DNA of 64,000 bases from Microvirga solisilvae. GTDB lineage: Bacteria; Pseudomonadota; Alphaproteobacteria; Rhizobiales; Beijerinckiaceae. Made by a program: the position numbers and the translations under genes. Of the stretch, positions 54,104-61,273 are shown one piece after another; the first letter of the stretch is position 1; each line of letters opens with the position of its first letter. Under the pieces are notes generated by a model, which worked only from the letters and a program-made list of their open reading frames with translations, did not search any database and was not told the DNA's origin. The DNA lies in the NCBI RefSeq assembly GCF_022808595.1, contig NZ_JAKUCN010000001.1, positions 682,001 through 746,000 on the forward strand. The letters run 5' to 3'.

Positions 54104-55402
54104 ATGACCCTGCCCTCTCCTATTCTTCCCGCCACCGGCCCAAGCTGGCGCACGCGCATCTTCCATCGGCAATGGCTGCGCGAGCAGGCAGGCAACCTGT
54201 TCGATTTCTTCCAGCATCGCAGCATCGATCCCGCTGGCGGGTTCTTCAATCTCGACACCAAAGGGCAACCGCTCCAGGGCGACAATTCGGCTCGCCAGAT
54301 TCACAGCACGACCCGCATGGTGCATTGCTTCTCCATCGGCGTGCTGCTCGGCCGCCCTGGATGCGATGCGCTCGTCGATCACGGCATGTCCTATCTCTGG
54401 AACCATCACCGCGATGCCCAACATGGAGGCTATGTCTGGTCTCTCGACGAGAACGGTCCCAAGGACGATACGAAACAGGCCTATGGTCACGCCTTCGTGC
54501 TGCTTGCCGCCTCCAGCGCGAAAGTGGTCGGGCATCCACTCGCCGATAAGTTGCTGGCGGATGTCTCACAGGTTCTGGATGAACGCTTCTGGGAAGAGCA
54601 AAACGGCGCTGTCGCGGAGGAATTCGCACGCGATTGGTCGCCAGTCAGCGATTATCGTGGCCAGAACTCCAACATGCACCTGACGGAAGCCCTGATGGCT
54701 GCTTTCGAGGCAACCGGGGAGCGGCTTTATCTCGACAGGGCCGAGCGCATCGCGCAGCTGATCATCGGACGCCACGCGGCATCCCTCGGCTATCGGGTCG
54801 CCGAGCATTTCCATGCCGATTGGTCCTTGGACAAGGATTACCGCGGTTACGAGATGTTTCGCCCGTATGGCACCACGCCCGGCCACTGGCTCGAATGGGT
54901 GCGTCTGCTGCTGCAGCTGTGGGTGCTTGGCGGCAAACGCCATGAATGGATGGCGGACGCGGCGCATGAGCTGTTCCGTCAGTCGATCGAACTCGGATGG
55001 GATCGCGACAAGGGCGGCTTCTTTTATTCTCTCGACTGGAATGACAAGCCGCGCCTGCCGCACAAGCTCTGGTGGCCATGTACGGAAGCCATCGGAGCAG
55101 CCACCTTCCTCATCGAGCACAGCCCAAGCGAGTTTCATGAGGCGTGGTATCGGCAGGCTTGGAGCTTCGCGGACCGCCACCTGATCGATCGCGAACATGG
55201 CGGCTGGCACCCTGAACTCTCTGAGGACCTTAACCCGGCCAGCACCCTGTTCACGGGCAAGCCCGACCTCTATCACGCTTTGCAGGCGTGCCTCATTCCG
55301 CTCTTCCCTGCAACGGGAAGCCTGACGCGTGTCATTACTGAGGTGAACGCTCAGGCGGACAAGGTTGCCTCCAGCCTGTCACGAGACGGCATCCCAGCCT
55401 GA
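54104..55402 (+). CDS. AGE-family epimerase/isomerase
   Basis: The 432-residue (alpha/alpha)6-barrel protein belongs to the N-acylglucosamine 2-epimerase / mannose isomerase family. It shows GGFFNLDTKGQPL, RQIHSTTRMVHCFSIG, GYVWSLDENGP, AYGHAFVLLAAS, RGQNSNMHLTEALMAAFE and the later WWPCTEAIGAATF, whose His residues serve as acid/base. Context with a fructokinase suggests D-mannose to D-fructose isomerisation, but the substrate is inferred. Its 3' end overlaps the convergent ribokinase gene by 52 bases. Confidence 0.9.
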   Translation: MTLPSPILPATGPSWRTRIFHRQWLREQAGNLFDFFQHRSIDPAGGFFNLDTKGQPLQGDNSARQIHSTTRMVHCFSIGVLLGRPGCDALVDHGMSYLWNHHRDAQHGGYVWSLDENGPKDDTKQAYGHAFVLLAASSAKVVGHPLADKLLADVSQVLDERFWEEQNGAVAEEFARDWSPVSDYRGQNSNMHLTEALMAAFEATGERLYLDRAERIAQLIIGRHAASLGYRVAEHFHADWSLDKDYRGYEMFRPYGTTPGHWLEWVRLLLQLWVLGGKRHEWMADAAHELFRQSIELGWDRDKGGFFYSLDWNDKPRLPHKLWWPCTEAIGAATFLIEHSPSEFHEAWYRQAWSFADRHLIDREHGGWHPELSEDLNPASTLFTGKPDLYHALQACLIPLFPATGSLTRVITEVNAQADKVASSLSRDGIPA

Positions 55403-56280
55403 GCCCCTGCCGTGAGGCATGACAGGGAGGCTGCAATGCAGGCGCGCTGCATGGCATCCTGCAGCTCGCGTCCTTCGGCCAGGCCATATGCCAGGACGCC
55501 GACGAATGTATCGCCGGCTCCGGTCGTATCGACGGGTGTCACCGGTGGAGCGGCGGCATGGATCTGCGTGCCGTCAGCATCGACTGCGAATGCTCCCTTC
55601 GCGCCCGCAGTGACGATGCAGGTCAGGCTATAGGTATGCGCAAGCCGTGAAGCAGCCACAAGATAATCGCCACCGGCATTATCGCCGATCATAGCCGCGA
55701 CCGTGATAGCTTCATGTTCGTTGACCACCAGAAGATCAGTGACGGCGAGCATGTCGGCGACGGCACCTTTCTCGGCTCCGGCTGGCACAGGCGCGGCATT
55801 CCAGATCACGCGTGCAGACATCTGCTTGGCCCACCGTGCCACCGCAATGTTTTCGGCAAGCGGCACCTCCATCTGGAGGACGAGAATCGAGGTCTTCGCT
55901 AAAATCTCTCCCGGAACCTGTGCTGTATGCACGGCCATGTTGGCTCCGCTCGCGACCGTGATCGCATTCTCCCCACGCTCATCGACGGTAATGAAGGCGC
56001 AACCCGTCGGCTCGTCGGCAATCCTAATCCCATCCACATCGACACCATTTGCGGCGAGATTGTCGCGGCAAGCCTTGCCGAAGGCATCATCGCCAATGGC
56101 TCCGGCCATCGCGACCGCGATCCTGCCTCCACTCACCCGTGCGGCAGCAACGGCTTGGTTGGCTCCCTTGCCGCCGAAAAAACTATCCGCGCGGCGAGAC
56201 AGAACCGTTTCTCCAGGCTTGGCAATCGCCAAAACACGTGCAACGAGATCCATGTTGATCGAGCCGAAAACCGTAATCAT
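55351..56280 (-). CDS. rbsK: Ribokinase
   Basis: This 309-residue PfkB-family kinase starts ITVFGSINMDLVARV, has FGGKGANQAVAAARVSG, and the signature DTTGAGDTFVGVLAYG. The GSINMD and GGKGANQA patterns are ribokinase-specific. It converts ribose to ribose 5-phosphate. ATG 56280 begins the family N-terminus; the frame continues to 56409 without support. It converges on and overlaps the AGE gene. Confidence 0.9.
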   Translation of the reverse strand: MITVFGSINMDLVARVLAIAKPGETVLSRRADSFFGGKGANQAVAAARVSGGRIAVAMAGAIGDDAFGKACRDNLAANGVDVDGIRIADEPTGCAFITVDERGENAITVASGANMAVHTAQVPGEILAKTSILVLQMEVPLAENIAVARWAKQMSARVIWNAAPVPAGAEKGAVADMLAVTDLLVVNEHEAITVAAMIGDNAGGDYLVAASRLAHTYSLTCIVTAGAKGAFAVDADGTQIHAAAPPVTPVDTTGAGDTFVGVLAYGLAEGRELQDAMQRACIAASLSCLTAGAQAGMPSRDRLEATLSA

Positions 56281-56471
56281 GGAACTCTGCCTCATAGGAT
56301 GCTCAGGTTCGGCACCTTGAAACCTGGAACTCCCCCTGTCCAGACGCCTGTTACTAAAGAGATCACTACCCCTTTCTAGCCGGAAATCCGCATCAGGAAG
56401 CGGTTGCATCCCACACGTCGCCTGCGCACTCTAGAAACCGGCAGCCACAACCAGCTGACCTCGGGTTCGTC

Positions 56472-57680
56472 ATGGTGCTTTACTATGCTGATCGGGACCG
56501 GGACTTTGGAACGCGCGTGCGCCTTTTCCCGCAGGCCCCATTCCTCGCCGGCTTTACCGAGCCGGAAGTCGTCTGGCTCTCGCCGCCCGCAGGGAGCATA
56601 GCGTCTGGGCCGGCCGACGACCGCATGTATGTGGTGGATGCCATCAACAAGGACGAGCCTTACGCCTTCCCCTATCTTCCACCCTATCGCGGCCTTGCGC
56701 GCGCTCCCGTCGAACCCGATGCAAGCGGGCATTTCGCCCATCTGCCGCCGGACAGCCGTGATTTTCTCGCGGTCCATATGTACGGCTCCGTGCGGCGCGT
56801 GCTCGACATTTTCGAAAGCTACCTCGGACGCCGGATCGAGTGGCCTTTCCAACGGGATTATCCGCGCCTCGAGATCATTCCGCTGATCGAATGGGACAAT
56901 GCTCAATCGGGCTACGGCTATATCGAGTTCGGCCGCTTCTCATCGGCCGAGGGCAAGTTCCACGCTTTTGGGCTGAACTTCGACGTCATCGCCCATGAGA
57001 TGGGTCATACCATCCTGTTCTCGCTGCTCGGTTTTCCCACGAGTGGCCAGATGCCGCTCGCTTTTCGCGCGTTCCATGAGGCCTGCGCCGACGTTACGGC
57101 CCTGATCGGCCTCCTGCATTTCGATTCCGTTCTGGACCGATTGCTGCGCTCCTGCCGAGGCAATATCTACACCATCAACGAATTGAACCGCCTCGCGGAA
57201 ATCTCCGAGACGAAGCAGATCCGGCTTGCCAGCAACAATGCACGCATTTGGGAAGTGGGAGACGAGCCTCATGAATTGTCGCGCCCTCTTACTGGCGCCT
57301 GTTTCGATGTCATCGTCTATCTCTATGCCTCGGAGCTGAGAGAACGTGGACTGATCCCATCCGACCTCTGGAGTTTGGCGTTCGAGACGAACAAGATCGG
57401 AGCTGCGGCGGACGATGTCTCAAGTGCCTTTGCCCGACTCTACGAAAACCGCCACTTCGCCTTCAAAGCGGCCTTGATGGAAGCAAGGGATATCTTCGGT
57501 CGCAGCCTCGTCGCAGCGTGGCAGACCCTTCCTTCGGATCAGGTAACCTTCGAGGCCTTCGGCGCTGCGCTGCTCAGCGCATGCAGCGGCATCTCGGGAG
57601 AACAGCATCTCGACGAAATACGGGAGATCTTCCGCTGGCGTGGAATAGAGATCCCCTCGCCTTCACCGAGTTTCCGCTGA
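56472..57680 (+). CDS. Gluzincin-type zinc metallopeptidase-like protein, no signal peptide
   Basis: The 402-residue protein has a zinc site HEMGH at about residue 176 in NFDVIAHEMGHTILFSLLG, with a second Glu 24 residues after the second His in FHEACADVTALIG. This HExxH plus E-x3-D arrangement is that of thermolysin-like (M4) gluzincins. The N-terminal 170 residues are of unknown type and lack a signal peptide or pro-region, and the C-terminus is helical. No ribosome-binding site is obvious, so an earlier non-ATG start is possible. It faces the YcaO/TfuA operon, ending nine bases from the 155-residue protein gene. It could process that system's product, which is inference. Confidence 0.75.
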   Translation: MVLYYADRDRDFGTRVRLFPQAPFLAGFTEPEVVWLSPPAGSIASGPADDRMYVVDAINKDEPYAFPYLPPYRGLARAPVEPDASGHFAHLPPDSRDFLAVHMYGSVRRVLDIFESYLGRRIEWPFQRDYPRLEIIPLIEWDNAQSGYGYIEFGRFSSAEGKFHAFGLNFDVIAHEMGHTILFSLLGFPTSGQMPLAFRAFHEACADVTALIGLLHFDSVLDRLLRSCRGNIYTINELNRLAEISETKQIRLASNNARIWEVGDEPHELSRPLTGACFDVIVYLYASELRERGLIPSDLWSLAFETNKIGAAADDVSSAFARLYENRHFAFKAALMEARDIFGRSLVAAWQTLPSDQVTFEAFGAALLSACSGISGEQHLDEIREIFRWRGIEIPSPSPSFR

Positions 57681-57688
57681 TATGGTCA

Positions 57689-58156
57689 CTAGTCGCTGAG
57701 CGCGACCACGCCGCGAACTCTCATTCCGGCCTTGAGCCCTGGGAAAGTCAGGGAGAGGTGAACGATGAATCCCACGGATTTGACAGGTTGATCGAGAGGG
57801 ATCGGCTTTGCCGACGTCCCGTCCTTGCAATGCTGGATTTCCGGCAAACATGCTCCAGGCCAGAAGGGCGCATCCTTCACCTGGCCCTCATCCATCTTAA
57901 GCGGGATTGCGGGGACCTTTCTCAAATTCCAGTACGCCTCGTATTGAGGATAGATGCTGCGCGCCAGAGCACCGTTGGCCCCTTGAATGACGGCCGAGAC
58001 GTGTCCTTCCCGTGCTCGACCAGCCGCTCCGAGAACTTTCATGCGGAGATTGCGCGCGGTCAGCCCCGCCTTGCTTGTGGGAACATGGACGAGCGCATCC
58101 TTCAGCTGCAGCTTGTCGTCCAACCTTCCAGAGAACCCGCCAAGAGCCGTCACCAT
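57689..58156 (-). CDS. Unrecognised 155-residue protein of the YcaO/TfuA operon
   Basis: No family was recognised. The protein starts VTALGGFSGRLDDKLQLKDALVH, has a Gly/Ala-rich part (KVLGAAGRAREGHVSAVIQG), two Cys (WPGACLPEIQHCKDG) and ends VGFIVHLSLTFPGLKAGMRV then VRGVVALSD. It has no signal peptide. ATG 58156 follows GGAGA. It is the last gene of the operon, 17 bases after the 146-residue gene. It may be a modification substrate or structural partner of the YcaO-TfuA pair. Confidence 0.7.
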   Translation of the reverse strand: MVTALGGFSGRLDDKLQLKDALVHVPTSKAGLTARNLRMKVLGAAGRAREGHVSAVIQGANGALARSIYPQYEAYWNLRKVPAIPLKMDEGQVKDAPFWPGACLPEIQHCKDGTSAKPIPLDQPVKSVGFIVHLSLTFPGLKAGMRVRGVVALSD

Positions 58157-58173
58157 TGCAACTTCTCCTCAGA

Positions 58174-58614
58174 TCATTCGGTGAGTTTGCCGCCGCGGTG
58201 GCTCATCTGGAAGGCGATCGAGTAAGCAACCGGCTGCTTGGTCGTATTGATGTTCCGCTTAAGGATGAGTTCCTCGAAGCTGTCGCTCTGAACCTGTAGG
58301 TGAATGGTCTGATCCTGCTTGTCGACATCCCAAGACCAGTAATAATCGGGATCCCAGCCGCACCCTTGCGCCAGATCGCCCTCACCATTCACCAGAACGA
58401 TCACTGGTTCTGGCAGGGAGTAACAATGCCCCTGATAGCAGAAGCCATAGATCAGGGCCAAACACTTGTCGGGCGTCACCGGAATGCAGAAGATGGAATC
58501 GTCTTTGAGGTCCAGCGAGACGACGGGCACCCCGTAAAGCCTGATCTTTGATGGGCTATAGGCCTCGTAATCGGGAATGGGCCTTTCCTGAGTAACCTCG
58601 ACCAAGTTGCTCAT
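58174..58614 (-). CDS. Unrecognised 146-residue Cys-containing protein of the YcaO/TfuA operon
   Basis: No family was recognised. The predicted beta-rich protein includes DLKDDSIFCIPVTPDKCLAL, a Cys/Tyr cluster (GFCYQGHCYSLPEP), QGCGWDPDYYWSWDVD and a final VAYSIAFQMSHRGGKLTE. It has five Cys and a Trp/Tyr-rich core but no signal peptide. ATG 58614 follows AGGAG. It lies 38 bases after tfuA. The clustered Cys, Gly and aromatic residues make it a candidate substrate of backbone modification, but this is inference. Confidence 0.7.
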   Translation of the reverse strand: MSNLVEVTQERPIPDYEAYSPSKIRLYGVPVVSLDLKDDSIFCIPVTPDKCLALIYGFCYQGHCYSLPEPVIVLVNGEGDLAQGCGWDPDYYWSWDVDKQDQTIHLQVQSDSFEELILKRNINTTKQPVAYSIAFQMSHRGGKLTE

Positions 58615-58652
58615 GGACGCATCTCCTGCTGCATGGCCATGTCATGGAAAGA

Positions 58653-60041
58653 TCACTCCCAAGTCAAGCGGCTACTCCTTATTGGAAGATCGTGTTCTCG
58701 AGCGTATTCGCTAAAGAGATACTCCCGAAGAAGCGCTCTCGTCATGTCGGATGTATCAGCGAAACCTAGTCGAACAGCGAGCGCCTCTACGGGGATCATC
58801 TGCATCTCATCAGGAAATGTTTGCCGCCAGAACCACCCGACGAGAGCCGCAGGAGGGATGCTTCCTGTCTGCGTCGTCGCAGCCTCCTTGCCCATGGCGC
58901 GAAGCGCATGCTGCTTGGCCTCGGCGCGCTCCACAAGCGGACGAAGCATGCCACGAGAACGCAAGGTATCGATAATCCCGTTGTGAGCCATAGCGTCAAA
59001 CGATGATGCTGCCGAACGGATAAGGGCCTCTCCATTCAGGAAATGATCAAGTTCCTCCCCAACGAGACGGTTCTGATCGAGGGCATCCCGCAGGCTCACC
59101 CCCTGCTCGCGAAGCCAGTATTTGAGGGCCTGCTCTTTCTCCTCCGGCTCTGGATCCCCTCTGCGCCGCCTAGCCTCTCGAAGCAGTAGCATTCGGGTTA
59201 ATGCCTCTTTCTGAACACTGGCGAAGTCACGAGGCACGAGACGAAGCTCGTCGAGAATGTCCTGCATCAGCAAAGTCTTCGCATCGTTGCTGACTGCGCG
59301 AGGGAGAGCGCGGGCTGCTTCGTAATCAAGCTCCCATACCTCTGTTCGCTCGAAATTGTATCTCGGTAGGAAGGGGGGCGGATCGGTCGCTATGAAGTCG
59401 CGGATCGCGACCAGCATTTCCAACGCGTCGTGACGCTTGAGATTTATGCGACCTGTGGGAAGCCAAGCTTCCAGCGCCTCTATCTCGGATGCATCGCAAC
59501 CAGTGCTTCGGGCATATGCGACGAGGTCGGCCCAGTTGCGATGGGCATAGAAACGTTCTTTCGCCCATGACAGCGAACAATCAGCCAACTGTTTCCCGAT
59601 GATGCTTTCACGCAACGCCGCTGCGAGCGTCGCGCGGATATCGACCATGGCATCGCTGAGCTGCATGAAGCCAAGCTCTGCCGGGCCATGCTCCACGGCA
59701 ACCTCGTCGTCATCCTCGATCCTGCCTGAAAGGTAGTCGGAGAAGATGGAGCCGACGCCGACCATGCCGTATTCAGTGAGTTCGGCGGCCCGCAAAGCCC
59801 CCATGCTGGCGGCCCCGAATACATGAACACCTTTGCTCATTGCCCAGAGGATTTCCTTGTGTCGGACAGCGGGAACCGTCCGAAACAATCCGTCGATGAG
59901 CGCGATGACGCGCGGCCTCGGGACCATGTTCAAAGCGCGCAGAATATCCCCGTGCCTAGCCGGTGGAAGGCAGACGGCGTCGATCTGCTCGCTCACCTCG
60001 GCGGCAGAAAGAGTCGGACCGCAAAAGACAACCACGCTCAT
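58653..60041 (-). CDS. TfuA-like protein, YcaO partner
   Basis: This 462-residue protein has a TfuA core in its first 150 residues: VVVFCGPTLSAAEVSEQI, ALIDGLFRTVPAVRHKEIL, HVFGAASMGALRAAEL and GVGSIFSDYLSGRIEDDDEV. The C-terminal 300 residues are helical and of unknown role. TfuA proteins (named from trifolitoxin synthesis in Rhizobium) partner with YcaO in peptide-backbone thioamidation, probably delivering sulfide. ATG 60041 overlaps the YcaO stop by four bases (ATGA). A GTG at 60047 would be an alternative. Confidence 0.9.
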   Translation of the reverse strand: MSVVVFCGPTLSAAEVSEQIDAVCLPPARHGDILRALNMVPRPRVIALIDGLFRTVPAVRHKEILWAMSKGVHVFGAASMGALRAAELTEYGMVGVGSIFSDYLSGRIEDDDEVAVEHGPAELGFMQLSDAMVDIRATLAAALRESIIGKQLADCSLSWAKERFYAHRNWADLVAYARSTGCDASEIEALEAWLPTGRINLKRHDALEMLVAIRDFIATDPPPFLPRYNFERTEVWELDYEAARALPRAVSNDAKTLLMQDILDELRLVPRDFASVQKEALTRMLLLREARRRRGDPEPEEKEQALKYWLREQGVSLRDALDQNRLVGEELDHFLNGEALIRSAASSFDAMAHNGIIDTLRSRGMLRPLVERAEAKQHALRAMGKEAATTQTGSIPPAALVGWFWRQTFPDEMQMIPVEALAVRLGFADTSDMTRALLREYLFSEYAREHDLPIRSSRLTWE

Positions 60042-61273
60042 CGGCACTGCTCCATCCAGGAACGAGCGCGGGTTCCAAGAGCGACGTCGGTCCCTGGCGG
60101 CCCTTCGAGACCGGGAACGACGGCCCGAACGACGGAAATGGGAATAGCCTTGTCGGCCTGGAGATCGGCGACAACGATCTCGTGCAAACCGGCAGATCCA
60201 AGCCGTTGAATGATAAAATCGAGATCTTCATCGACCGTCGCATGAGAAACGTGCGGTACCTTTCCGAAGGCGCAAGCGGCTTCCGACGAGCCAAGACGCT
60301 CGCGCCATCGGGAGAGTTCCGCCATGTCGTCGAAACGGGCATAGAGATCGGGGCCGACATCATCCCGACTTCCGGCGATGATCGTGGCACGGGATTGAAC
60401 CGCTTCGAGAACCGCGCGCAGGAGCGCTACGCCCCTGTCCGGATGGCACCCATGTCCCTCGACCGGCAAAGGCATGAGACCGGGCCCGCCCTGCCGCTCC
60501 ATGATGTGACATTTGAACGACGCAACTCCGATATCGGAGGTCATGTCCCAAACGGCAATCACGAATCCTCTCTCAGTGATCACGTTCAGAACCCGGATCG
60601 AATCCGCATCATCGACAGAAGTGAGATCGAGGCGTCTCTGGTCGAGGCTTGATGGATCGAGTGCGAACAAAACCTGTGCGTCGCGTTCTATCAGCTCGCA
60701 GAGAGCATGAACGAGCGCCTCCCGACGATCATTCCCGGATGCAAGCCCGTTCGTACTTGCAACGAAATGACCGCTACCCGCCGGCGCCGGGAGGGTGAAA
60801 TTCGTGTGCACGCATTCGAAAGGCAGCCAGCAGGCGGCATCATCCGCCAGTCTTCGACCCTCGAACCACAGAAGGCGTGTTTGATCCGAGAGGCGCCCAC
60901 CCTTGCGAGAGATGATACTCTGCCAATCGATGAGGCGGCGCCCGGCCTCGCGCATTTCCCTAGCGCTCGCCCAGATCAGCGGACCATCCGCGCGTTCCGC
61001 ACAAAAGGTCTCAATGGCCTCCATGATGGCCGAAACCTTCGCACCCGAACGTTCCATACCCTTTCCCTGAAAGGTGATGTTGGAGCGGGAGCCCGGTCTC
61101 ATGGCAACGGCAACGGGGATTCCGATGCTATCGAGCCCTGTAATATCCGCGACGCGGGTAACACCGAATGAAGGAAGGGATGGCCTCAAGCGCTCCAACG
61201 TCTCGGCGGGCTCCACGGCCCGGTGGGTGCCGCAGCAATAAACCTTGGCCAAGGCCGGGCGGGGCTTACTCAT
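60038..61273 (-). CDS. YcaO-domain ATP-dependent peptide modification enzyme
   Basis: YcaO enzymes activate peptide amide oxygens with ATP, giving azolines, amidines or, with TfuA, thioamides. The 411-residue product has the ATP-binding segments ITFQGKGMERSGAKVSAIME (about 67-86), STNGLASG with ALVHALCELIERDA (about 173-199), and GCHPDRGVALLRAVLEAVQSR with the Gln/Arg site. The C-terminus ends RARSWMEQCR and lacks the PxPxP motif common in azoline-forming YcaOs, which fits a TfuA-linked thioamidating type. Its start overlaps the regulator stop by ATGA, and its stop overlaps tfuA by ATGA. Confidence 0.92.
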   Translation of the reverse strand: MSKPRPALAKVYCCGTHRAVEPAETLERLRPSLPSFGVTRVADITGLDSIGIPVAVAMRPGSRSNITFQGKGMERSGAKVSAIMEAIETFCAERADGPLIWASAREMREAGRRLIDWQSIISRKGGRLSDQTRLLWFEGRRLADDAACWLPFECVHTNFTLPAPAGSGHFVASTNGLASGNDRREALVHALCELIERDAQVLFALDPSSLDQRRLDLTSVDDADSIRVLNVITERGFVIAVWDMTSDIGVASFKCHIMERQGGPGLMPLPVEGHGCHPDRGVALLRAVLEAVQSRATIIAGSRDDVGPDLYARFDDMAELSRWRERLGSSEAACAFGKVPHVSHATVDEDLDFIIQRLGSAGLHEIVVADLQADKAIPISVVRAVVPGLEGPPGTDVALGTRARSWMEQCR

